Shown here: piece by piece, positions 17,533 through 26,032 of the stretch | Position numbering within the stretch: position 1 is the first letter of the stretch | Layout of the letters: the number at the start of each line of letters is the position of its first letter | NCBI GenBank assembly: GCA_003217895.1 | Contig: QHMS01000105.1 | Location: 1-33,642, forward strand | Reading direction: 5' to 3' | DNA: 33,642 bases | Source: Verrucomicrobiota bacterium | GTDB lineage: Bacteria > Verrucomicrobiota > Verrucomicrobiia > Chthoniobacterales > UBA10450 | Notes under the pieces: model-generated | The model's database searches: none | What the model was told of the DNA's origin: nothing | The model's input: only the letters and a program-made list of their open reading frames with translations | Translations under genes and position numbers: made by a program

Positions 17533-18414
17533 TTAAATCTCAGCGAGGCAAATTACTTCACCTTGGGCGATAGGTTCATCGGCTAGGCCCGGCCCCAGGT
17601 CGCGCAGATTATCGTGATCGAAAAATCGGATCATGCTCCAGGGACGCACAAGATCAACAAGTTCATCTCGCGTTGTGCCCCAGACGAATGGCTCGTCGCG
17701 TCCAACCAACCAGCAATCGACCAGTTTGCTTTGTGAATGGAAGCGAATCCGGCCGTCGTTCTGCTTCTCCATGAATGTAAATGCAAACTGGCTGCCCGAA
17801 GCGCTCAGGCTTTTCAATGTTCTCATCAACGACGAAACGATATCCGCCGGCAGATACATCAAGAGTCCTTCAGCGATCCAGAATGTCCGTTGAGCCGGGT
17901 CGAAGCCGCTTTTGATCAGGGCTTCTCCATTGAGAGCAGTGGCGTTCAAGTCAACAGCGATAAAATGCAATCGTTCAGCGCCGATTTTGGGAAAGGCGCG
18001 CACTTTGTGACGTTGCGTTGCCGGATGATCTATCTCCCAAAATCGCACCTCTCCGAAATTCTCATGCAATTCGAAACTGAGCGGATCAAAGCCTCCGCCG
18101 ATTATGACGACTTGCGTAGTTCCGTTGCCAAGCGCTGAGCGCGCAAGGCTGGCGATGCATTTCTTTCGCAAGGCGTAATGCAGCAAAATTCCTGGGATCG
18201 TCATGCGCTCGATCAACTTCGAAATTGGTCGAAACCAGCCCTGTCGGATAATTTTTAAGAACAAACGTGTCTGGAGCGAATACGTCTCGAGCATGTGGGC
18301 GCAAGAAGCTGCCGAAGTTTTTGAGACGAGGCCTGAGCATTTTGGATCGTGATGCAGAAGCACCAGGCTCGCGGCAATAAGCAACGCCGTGCGGCTAGCT
18401 TGTTCGTTTTGCAC
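17533..18414 (-). CDS. Class I SAM-dependent methyltransferase (leucine carboxyl methyltransferase-like)
   Basis: ASRTALLIAASLVLLHHD; VVIIGGGFDPLSFEL; VRFWEIDHPATQRHK; FWIAEGLLMYLP. Confidence 0.8.
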   Translation of the reverse strand: MQNEQASRTALLIAASLVLLHHDPKCSGLVSKTSAASCAHMLETYSLQTRLFLKIIRQGWFRPISKLIERMTIPGILLHYALRKKCIASLARSALGNGTTQVVIIGGGFDPLSFELHENFGEVRFWEIDHPATQRHKVRAFPKIGAERLHFIAVDLNATALNGEALIKSGFDPAQRTFWIAEGLLMYLPADIVSSLMRTLKSLSASGSQFAFTFMEKQNDGRIRFHSQSKLVDCWLVGRDEPFVWGTTRDELVDLVRPWSMIRFFDHDNLRDLGPGLADEPIAQGEVICLAEI

Positions 18415-18432
18415 TCAAGAATGAGCCGGCGC

Positions 18433-19428
18433 TTAATCGCCGAACTCAAAAATGATTTTTCCGCTGCGTTTGCCTTGCGCGGCATGCGCAACTGCCGCTT
18501 TCGCTTCGCTCAACGGGTAAGCTTTTTCGATTTTCGTTTTCAGCAGACCGCGTTTTGCCATCTCAAAAAGTGGCCGGAACGCCTCCATGCGCTGCTCCTT
18601 GGTTGCGTTGTCGTACCATTTGTTGATCCAGATGCCGCGGAAACGCAGGTCTTTGAAAATCAGCAAGCCGTTCGGAATTTTCAGCGGCTGCAAACTCATC
18701 GCTCCGAAAGTGACCAGGGTCGATCCAGGCGCGAGACAATTTGCAAGCCGCAGCGCGCTGTCTCCCCCGACGGCATTGAGTCCCAGCCGAATCGGCGCGC
18801 CGCTCACAGCGGCTTTCACTTCTTCGCGAAGATTTTCGTCGTCGACAAGCACGACGTCGCCACCTTCTGCGCGCAGGTCGTTAATCAACTCCGGGCGCCG
18901 AACGACATTCACCGTTTTATAACTCAGTTCGTGCGCAATTTGAATTACCGCGCGGCCAGCAGCGGAATTCGCTGCATTTTGGATAAGCCAATCTCCTTTT
19001 TGCAAATCGACATAATCATGCAGCAATCGCCACGCAGTCATCGGATTGATTTTCAACATTGCTGCGTTTACGGGCTCGATTCTCGCAGGCACAACAACCA
19101 AATCTTCGGCTTTGACAGCAATCGCGTCCCGCCACGTGCCGACGTTGTGCGGCAAGATTACCAGGTCACCCGCGCCGACATTCGTCACCTTTGTGCCAAC
19201 TTCGGCGACCACTCCCGCGCCTTCGAATCCGGGCGTCGCCGGCAACTCTGCTCGGACCGGATATTTTCCTTCGATCTGGTTCAAGTCGGCGGGGTTGATC
19301 GGTCCCGCGCGCGTTTTCACAACGGCTTCACCTTCGGCTGGCGTCGGCCATGGCCGCGATTCAACATGTAACACGTCCGCCGGATTTCCGTGTGTATCAT
19401 AAACAGCTACGTTTATATTTTTACTCAT
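18433..19428 (-). CDS. Zinc-independent MDR-family reductase (enoyl-CoA/quinone reductase, MECR-like)
   Basis: NPADLNQIEGKYPVRAELPATPGFEGAGVVAEVG; MLKINPMTAWRLLHDYVDLQKGDWLIQNAANSAAGRAVIQIA. Confidence 0.85.
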   Translation of the reverse strand: MSKNINVAVYDTHGNPADVLHVESRPWPTPAEGEAVVKTRAGPINPADLNQIEGKYPVRAELPATPGFEGAGVVAEVGTKVTNVGAGDLVILPHNVGTWRDAIAVKAEDLVVVPARIEPVNAAMLKINPMTAWRLLHDYVDLQKGDWLIQNAANSAAGRAVIQIAHELSYKTVNVVRRPELINDLRAEGGDVVLVDDENLREEVKAAVSGAPIRLGLNAVGGDSALRLANCLAPGSTLVTFGAMSLQPLKIPNGLLIFKDLRFRGIWINKWYDNATKEQRMEAFRPLFEMAKRGLLKTKIEKAYPLSEAKAAVAHAAQGKRSGKIIFEFGD

Positions 19429-19430
19429 CG

Positions 19431-20363
19431 ATGGTATTCCAAGCTCACGCCTCTAGGAAGAATCTGCAAACTCGCCACGGGACGAGTCCGTCCGTCTGGC
19501 GGACCGGTGCGCGGGTCGCGCTGCTCGGGTTAGTGATTAACGTCGCGTTCGCGACTGTAAAGATTGCCGCCGGGATAATCGGCCACGCGTACGTGCTGAT
19601 TGCCGACGGCATCGAGTCCGCACTCGATATAGGGGGCTCAATTGTAATTTGGGGAGGCTTGACCGTCGCTGCGAGGCCTCCAGACCAAACGCACCCGTAC
19701 GGTCACGGGAAAGCGGAACCCATTGCCGCTATCGTAGTCGCACTGGGTGTGCTTGTCGCGGCGATTGGTCTGGCGATCGAAAGCGTACGTGAAATCCTGA
19801 CGCCGCATCATGGACCGGCTCCCTTCACGCTCGCCATTCTTGTGGTGGTTATTGCGGTTAAAGAAATTTTGTTTCGTTATGTCAACCGCGTCGGCAAAGA
19901 ATTCGAAAGCACAGCGGTGCAAACGGATGCATGGCACCATCGCAGTGACGCGCTGACTTCTGCCGCTGCGTTCATCGGAATTTCGACTGCGCTCATCGGC
20001 GGGGAACGTTGGCAGAGTGCTGACGACTGGGCCGCGCTGTTTGCTTGTGCTGTCATTGCCGCAAACGGGGTCAGGCTTTTGCTCCCAGCGTTCCACGAGA
20101 TCATGGACACGGCACCGCGAGCCAGAATTGTGAGGGCGATTTGCGCGGTCGCCATTTCAGTCCCGGGGGTTGTCGAGGTTGAGAAATGCCGCGCCAGAAA
20201 AATGGGACTCGATTTTTATGTCGATCTCCACGCTCAAGTGGACGGCAACATTTCCGTGCATGAAGGCCACGAGATTGCACACCGCGTAAAAGCCGCGATC
20301 CAGCAAAACAATCCTCGTGTCGCGGACGTGCTCGTACACATCGAGCCAGCGCGAAACATGTAG
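19431..20363 (+). CDS. Cation diffusion facilitator family transporter
   Basis: VLIADGIESALDIGGSIVIWGGLTVAARPPDQTHPYGHGKAEPIAAIVVA...TDAWHHRSDALTSAAAFIGI. Start refined from 19350 to ATG 19431. Confidence 0.93.
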   Translation: MVFQAHASRKNLQTRHGTSPSVWRTGARVALLGLVINVAFATVKIAAGIIGHAYVLIADGIESALDIGGSIVIWGGLTVAARPPDQTHPYGHGKAEPIAAIVVALGVLVAAIGLAIESVREILTPHHGPAPFTLAILVVVIAVKEILFRYVNRVGKEFESTAVQTDAWHHRSDALTSAAAFIGISTALIGGERWQSADDWAALFACAVIAANGVRLLLPAFHEIMDTAPRARIVRAICAVAISVPGVVEVEKCRARKMGLDFYVDLHAQVDGNISVHEGHEIAHRVKAAIQQNNPRVADVLVHIEPARNM

Positions 20364-20408
20364 CCGCGTCGCAGGAGCGCGTTGTAGAGGCGTTTGTGTC
20401 AAACGCCT
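20359..20408 (+). repeat. Two TGTAG-headed REP-like units; first supplies the CDF stop codon
   Basis: 20359 TGTAGCCGCGTCGCAGGAGCGCG (imperfect stem) and 20383 TGTAG-AGGCGTTTG-TGT-CAAACGCCT (perfect 9-bp stem). Confidence 0.8.
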
Positions 20409-20468
20409 GGTCAATGATCGCGACGTTTTGGCGGGGGTGGTTCCCCCGGACCGCCTTGGCCATTGATG

Positions 20469-21182
20469 TCAATAGCCGCTACCTGCCATGCTGCGCACCA
20501 AGCCAACCAGTGCGCTCGCCAGAATTTTTCGTGCGTGCGCAATTCTTCTCGCGAACTGAACCATGCGCGGAGCGCGATTGGGATGTTTAAGAAAGAATGT
20601 CCCAAACTTCAGGAGATCGGTTCGCTGCCGCTCTATATCGAACAATACTTTCATCGGGGCAGGAAAAGGCTTACGCGGTGTATCAGTGATCACACGGAGC
20701 GAAAGCAAAGGAACTCCATGCTCAGCACAGGCGCGCGCGATGAATTCCGTCTCCATATCCACCGCGGCTGCGCCCGATGCGCGTCCGATTTTGTCTCGTT
20801 CCTCGCGCGAATCGATCAACCCATGAACGGTTAACAGATCGGCTCGATGAATCTGCAAATTTGAAAGAAAGGAGTTGCTCTCGCTCGGGTCAATCGTCGA
20901 AAAATTCCTCGCCAGCAGAAGATCACCTACTTGCAATTCATCATTGAGTGCGCCTGCAAATCCTGTGCTCATCAAAATGTCGAATTGCTGATTCTGGAGA
21001 AAGTTTCCGACCCGTTGGCGGCAAACTTTTTCCCCGACGCCGGTATGAAGGACTTCGATCGTTTGATCGGCCATGTTGCCGCGAACGATTCTCAGGCCGT
21101 TGCGCTCAGCGCCGGTTCTATCGCGGAGACGCCGCAGGAATTCCGAGCTTTCCGCCGGCAAAGCAAACGTGACTGCAATCAT
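20469..21182 (-). CDS. Phosphorylase superfamily (nucleosidase / HpnG-like) protein
   Basis: IEVLHTGVGEKVCRQRVGNFL; DILMSTGFAGALNDELQVGDLLLAR; AAAVDMETEFIARACAEHGVPLLSLRVITDTP. Confidence 0.8.
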   Translation of the reverse strand: MIAVTFALPAESSEFLRRLRDRTGAERNGLRIVRGNMADQTIEVLHTGVGEKVCRQRVGNFLQNQQFDILMSTGFAGALNDELQVGDLLLARNFSTIDPSESNSFLSNLQIHRADLLTVHGLIDSREERDKIGRASGAAAVDMETEFIARACAEHGVPLLSLRVITDTPRKPFPAPMKVLFDIERQRTDLLKFGTFFLKHPNRAPRMVQFARRIAHARKILASALVGLVRSMAGSGY

Positions 21183-21273
21183 GAGATAGCGCCAAGGTTT
21201 CTAAGGCTGTAATGGATTTAGAAACCCTTGATTCTCTTCGTTCCCTTTTGTTAGATGCCTGTGTACGAAGTCG

Positions 21274-21963
21274 TCAATCGCGTCGCGCTGATTCCTCAAC
21301 AATCTGCACGACAAAACTTTTCTTTTCCGCTGTGGGCGGGACAGTCGCTGTAGCCGGGGTCGTCGACCCCGGCCCTTGCCCGCCAACCGACGCGATTGCC
21401 GCGCGGAATTCCGACTCGCGATTCGATGGAAGATCGGCAAGGATGCTGAGGCGGCCTCCATCCGCAAGTCCTTTTGTAGCAGAACCGCCGAATTGGGAAA
21501 CGATCGTGACAACTTGATCGGCGACAGCGTCTAGTTTCCCAGTTTTGGCTGGGATGGTAATTTCGCTTATCCCTAAAGCGTTCGGCCCTGGCGTTAGTGT
21601 CGCCGCTGCGCGCTCGATCGATTTTGCGATCTGCTTGCGCATCTGGGTTTCAAGCAGCGTGCGATTCGGATTTTTCGTTTCGTGCCTGACGATTAACCAG
21701 AGACCGAATCCCACGTTGACAGTCATGAGAATGATAAACGCTGTTCCTACCCGAAGCGCCATCTTGCGGCCTTGCTCAGTTACATCCGGCCTGGGTGGCA
21801 ACACCACTTCGCGAGAGTCGCCGCGCATTCCCGTGTGAATCTGTAGCGCCATTGCAAGTTCGCGTTGCAGTTGCTTATCCGAGATCAATCGCTCTTCCAA
21901 AGCGGCGCGCTCGTCCGGGGATAAGCGGCCCTCGAGATAATCAAAAAGCTTGTCAGGATTCAT
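21274..21963 (-). CDS. Anti-sigma-factor-like membrane protein
   Basis: N-terminal MNPDKLFDYLEGRLSPDERAALEERLISDKQLQRELAMALQIH, single TM (VGTAFIILMTVNVGFGLWLIV), C-terminal extracytoplasmic domain. Confidence 0.6.
   Translation of the reverse strand: MNPDKLFDYLEGRLSPDERAALEERLISDKQLQRELAMALQIHTGMRGDSREVVLPPRPDVTEQGRKMALRVGTAFIILMTVNVGFGLWLIVRHETKNPNRTLLETQMRKQIAKSIERAAATLTPGPNALGISEITIPAKTGKLDAVADQVVTIVSQFGGSATKGLADGGRLSILADLPSNRESEFRAAIASVGGQGPGSTTPATATVPPTAEKKSFVVQIVEESARRD
21349..21372 (+). repeat. Single TGTAG-headed REP-like stem-loop inside the anti-sigma-like gene
   Basis: TGTAG-CCGGGGTC-GTC-GACCCCGG; on the coding strand reads GPGSTTPAT. Confidence 0.85.
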
Positions 21964-21975
21964 GGCCTCGTAAGT

Positions 21976-22034
21976 TGTAGGGCGTTTCTGTGAAACGCTA
22001 TCTTACGGTTGGCGCCTGACACAGACGCCCTACA
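21976..22034. repeat. REPIN-like head-to-head pair of TGTAG stem-loops
   Basis: TGTAG-GGCGTTTC-TGT-GAAACGC ... (minus) TGTAG-GGCGTCTG-TGT-CAGGCGCC. Confidence 0.85.
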
Positions 22035-22151
22035 AACATCGGCGAAAGCGTCACGCGAGAGCTCTTCGTGCGCAATTGCTAAGTACGAAGCCATGCCGCG
22101 ACTGCGGTGTTTGCTCTTTGCTCTAGGGTGTGGCGGCAATAGAGTCGCTGC

Positions 22152-25100
22152 GTGACTGAAGAAGATCAGTCAAGGACGCGGCGCGATGGACGGCTTTGGC
22201 GTCGTGTCATGGTCGGCATCGCCATATGCGCGGCGGCCCTGATTATTTTTCATCGGCCAACTCTACTGGCGATCGGGCGCCATATCGCGCTGCGGTACGC
22301 AGCCCAGCAAAACCTAAAGATGGATTTCCGACTCGAAGGAAATCCTTTTACCCGTCTCACGGCGCGCAATGTCCATGCGTTCCCAACTGGACCGTCGGCG
22401 ATTGAATCGATCGACATCGATCAGCTGCATGTCGATTACAATCTATTTGGTTTCGCACGGCACGGTATCTCCCATCTGTTCGATAACGTGGAGATGCGGT
22501 CGGCACGGATTGTATTCAATCCGTCCAAGGCGCCATTAAGAACGCGCCCGCCAAAACCGCACCTGAAACTGCCGAGATTTTTCCCGGAACGATTCCGCGC
22601 GACCGAAACGACGGTGATCGTCAGAAATCAGCCGGACGATTTCGTCGCGGAAGGCATCGATCTTGAGTTGGACCCGCGGCATCCCGGTGTGCTGCGAATT
22701 GTAACGCTGCAACTCCCGTCCGGCGATAATTGGGCCGCAGTTTCCGGCCAAACATCATATATAAACAAGAATTTAATCGTTCGTGATGTTCTGCTCGACG
22801 AACAAGAGCAGATTCACCTTCTAAATATCGATGCCTCGCGGATTGACGGGAATATTCTCGGAATTGGTCTCGACTGCACGATCCGCGGTCAATTATCAGC
22901 ATCTGCGACGTTAGGCGAAACGCAATCTTCGCTAAACGCGAAATTGAATGTGGTGGCGGAGAACGTCTCCTGGGAATCGCTAAACAAATTCCTTGTCTTT
23001 CCGGAGAATTATATTTCAGGCGAAATTGAGCGCCTCGCCGTGGATGGCTCGGGCATAATCGATCAGCCGCGCACCTGGAGCGGAACGCTGTCGCTGCGGA
23101 TGAGCGATGTGCATCGTCCGGAACTCAATCTTGGTCGCGCTGTCGTAGAAATTTCAGCGGAACAAGGCAGGGGAATTCTGCGATCGGCCGACATTCTTCA
23201 GGACATGAACGAACTGCATCTGCGCGGAGCAATCGAACTGCCTTCCAAAATCGAAGACTTTGGCCGCACACCGGCTAATCTCGAGATTTCCGGCTCGGCG
23301 CCGGATCTGGAGCGATTGACAGTGGGAACTCCTGTGGGGTTGTCCGGCTCGGCCCAGTTCAACGGCAGGATAGATATTGTCAACGCCACTATACAGGCAA
23401 CCCTGGGCGTAAACGCAGACTCGGTTGGATTCGAAGATGGAATCGTTGACAGGCTGAACTGTACACTGCGCGCGTCCAAGGGCGTTGCGCGCGGCGATAC
23501 TAAAAGACCATGGTTCGCAGATCTTCGCACCGCAATGGAGTTCAATTTAGCGGGAATACGTTACCGGGACTACGTCGTCGATTCAGCAGAAGGCTCGCTC
23601 AACTCGAGCGATGATGTTCTCGGCCTCGACCGATTAAATCTGCGGCGAAAACAAAATGAAGTGAATGCTCACGGTCGCTATCTGTTGCCGGCAGAGGTCA
23701 GCAAATTTTCTTCGCAGCCCGCGGAGGCGGATGTTGCCTTGAATGCGCCTGAAGCGGGGGACTTCTGGGTTGCTGATTCTCCAAATAGATTGAGCGGGCC
23801 GTTGCAACTAGCGGCGCAGATTCAATGGAAACAAGAGACGGCCACCGGACAGATGTGGGTATCCGGGGCAAATCTGAGGATGCGGGATTTGGTTTTCCGG
23901 CAACTCAGCAGTCAATGTGCGATTTCGAACAGCGCGATTTACCTCAATGATTTCAGCGCGGCGTTGAACGATACCGATTTCGTTAACGCGACTGGGACGC
24001 TGAATCTGCGGCGACCTTATCATTATTCCGGCAAGATTTCTGCAAACGTAGCGAACTTGGCCACGCTTGAGCCGCTGCTTCGCGCGTCCGGCAATCAGAA
24101 TGAATTGGCGGGCTCGATCAACCTGCGCTGGGAAGGAAGCGGCAATGTGCAAACGTTCAAAAATTCAGGGAAGCTGAACCTGGCATTGCAAAAGGGGCGC
24201 TATGGGAATTTGCAATCGTTGCAGGCAAACGTCGATGGGTCCTATTCGCCGGATGGTTTTGATGTGCCGATCATGTCTTTCGCCACCGGCAACATGGATT
24301 TTCAAGCGATTGCCCGGGCGAAAGGCGACACGCTCGAGATAGACAAGATTCAACTTGATCAGGGCCAGGCGAAATTCGCATCCGGATATGTCTCCATGCC
24401 GTTTGTGTGGAGGAATCTTGGGACCAAGGCTGCTGTGATTCCGGCGTCTGGCAAAGTGTCTGCGACATTTCAGGCTCAGGACCTCGATCTGAAAAGATTG
24501 TTCGATGACCTCGGAATCAAAGCGATGACCTCCGGCATCATAAATGCGAGGCTCGAGGCGAACGGAACCGTCGCCGATCTGAGCGCGCGGCTCGACATGC
24601 AGATGCGGGATTTACGGAATGAATATTGGCCGAAAATGGAGCCGGCGACCTTCGAGTTGAGCGCGCACGCCGCGCAGAACCGGCTGACCATTTCGGGGAA
24701 ACTGCAACAGCCGAGAATTCAGCCGGCGGAAATAACTGGAAGCATGCCTCTCGACATTCCAAAAATTGCGCGTGCCGGGAAATTGCCGGACGACACACCG
24801 ATCACTGCAAAAGCTCACGTTCCTCGCACGTCCGTAAATTTTGTTCGTCAATTTGTTCCCGACCTTGCGCAACTGGATGGCGAGCTTGGAATGGATGTTG
24901 ATGTAACTGGTACAATTGGTCACCCCGTGCTAAGTGGGGCGGGGGATATGACGGTGAATGTCGCGCGTTTCACCAATGCCACCATTCCCTCGGTCGGAGG
25001 TTTCAACGCGCGGATAACTTTCAGGGATAACGAGGTCACGCTCGATCGGTTCGGAGGCGATGTGGCAGGTGGACCGTTCACAATGAGCGGCCGGATGACC

Positions 25101-26024
25101 TTTCCCAAACTCATTACACCGACTCTGGACTTACGGTTCAGAGCTCAAAGCGTGCTACTCGCGCGAAACGATACACTCACCGTTCGCGCTGACGCGGACG
25201 TTGCCATAACTGGGCCGTTCGCGGCGGCGACAGTTAGCGGCAACGTCGCACTGACAAACAGCAAGTTCCTGAAAAACATCGATCTCATACCCATCGGGCT
25301 GCCGGGCAGACCCGCACCCCAAGCACCGGCGGAACGCCCTGAATTGTTTTCTCTGCCAGTCCCTCCATTGCGTGACTGGAAATTTAACGTGGCAATCAAA
25401 ACGAAAGATCCTGTGCTGATTCGCGGGAACCTGGCGACCGGCGAAGCGACTACTGATCTGAAATTGACAGGGACGGGGTTTCGTCCGGCCCTGCAAGGCG
25501 TGGTGCAGATGGAAGATGTCGAAGCGACATTACCTTTCAGCCGGTTGAATGTCATGCGCGGTTTGCTCACTTTTACCCAGGACGATCCAATGAATCCGCG
25601 GATCGAGCTGCAAGGCACATCGGTCATCCGCGATTATACGGTGCGCGTTTACGTGTACGGAACTTTACTTTCGCCGGAAGCGATTTTCACGAGTGAACCG
25701 CCGCTCGCCCAGGAGGAGATCATTTCATTGATCGCGACTGGCGCGACGCGACGGGAGCTTTCAACTGGCAACGTTCTGGCTGGCCGGGCGGCCATGTTAC
25801 TGGTGCAACAGCTTTACCGCAAAATTGTCAAAAAAGGCGAGCCAACCGAGAGCAACACGGTGTTTAACAAGCTGGATCTGGACTTGGGCACGGTCGATCC
25901 GCGAACCGGTCAACAGCAAGCCACCGTGCGATTCAAAATCAATGACAACCTTGTACTTACTGGCGATGTCGGGGTTCATGGCAGTTTCCGGGGGAAAGTT
26001 AAATATCTGATTCGTTTTCGATAG
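22152..26024 (+). CDS. tamB: Translocation and assembly module subunit TamB-like
   Basis: 1290 aa; N-terminal anchor VMVGIAICAAALIIFHRPTLL; C-terminal DUF490-like region ending LDLGTVDPRTGQQQATVRFKINDNLVLTGDVGVHGSFRGKVKYLIRFR; GTG start. Confidence 0.88.
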   Translation: MTEEDQSRTRRDGRLWRRVMVGIAICAAALIIFHRPTLLAIGRHIALRYAAQQNLKMDFRLEGNPFTRLTARNVHAFPTGPSAIESIDIDQLHVDYNLFGFARHGISHLFDNVEMRSARIVFNPSKAPLRTRPPKPHLKLPRFFPERFRATETTVIVRNQPDDFVAEGIDLELDPRHPGVLRIVTLQLPSGDNWAAVSGQTSYINKNLIVRDVLLDEQEQIHLLNIDASRIDGNILGIGLDCTIRGQLSASATLGETQSSLNAKLNVVAENVSWESLNKFLVFPENYISGEIERLAVDGSGIIDQPRTWSGTLSLRMSDVHRPELNLGRAVVEISAEQGRGILRSADILQDMNELHLRGAIELPSKIEDFGRTPANLEISGSAPDLERLTVGTPVGLSGSAQFNGRIDIVNATIQATLGVNADSVGFEDGIVDRLNCTLRASKGVARGDTKRPWFADLRTAMEFNLAGIRYRDYVVDSAEGSLNSSDDVLGLDRLNLRRKQNEVNAHGRYLLPAEVSKFSSQPAEADVALNAPEAGDFWVADSPNRLSGPLQLAAQIQWKQETATGQMWVSGANLRMRDLVFRQLSSQCAISNSAIYLNDFSAALNDTDFVNATGTLNLRRPYHYSGKISANVANLATLEPLLRASGNQNELAGSINLRWEGSGNVQTFKNSGKLNLALQKGRYGNLQSLQANVDGSYSPDGFDVPIMSFATGNMDFQAIARAKGDTLEIDKIQLDQGQAKFASGYVSMPFVWRNLGTKAAVIPASGKVSATFQAQDLDLKRLFDDLGIKAMTSGIINARLEANGTVADLSARLDMQMRDLRNEYWPKMEPATFELSAHAAQNRLTISGKLQQPRIQPAEITGSMPLDIPKIARAGKLPDDTPITAKAHVPRTSVNFVRQFVPDLAQLDGELGMDVDVTGTIGHPVLSGAGDMTVNVARFTNATIPSVGGFNARITFRDNEVTLDRFGGDVAGGPFTMSGRMTFPKLITPTLDLRFRAQSVLLARNDTLTVRADADVAITGPFAAATVSGNVALTNSKFLKNIDLIPIGLPGRPAPQAPAERPELFSLPVPPLRDWKFNVAIKTKDPVLIRGNLATGEATTDLKLTGTGFRPALQGVVQMEDVEATLPFSRLNVMRGLLTFTQDDPMNPRIELQGTSVIRDYTVRVYVYGTLLSPEAIFTSEPPLAQEEIISLIATGATRRELSTGNVLAGRAAMLLVQQLYRKIVKKGEPTESNTVFNKLDLDLGTVDPRTGQQQATVRFKINDNLVLTGDVGVHGSFRGKVKYLIRFR

Positions 26025-26032
26025 GTCCTAAG

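Noticed and set aside
18349-19371. 340-aa plus-strand ORF
   Set aside because: Lies antisense to a clear MDR reductase (18433..19428) and has no recognisable family features; typical GC-rich shadow ORF.
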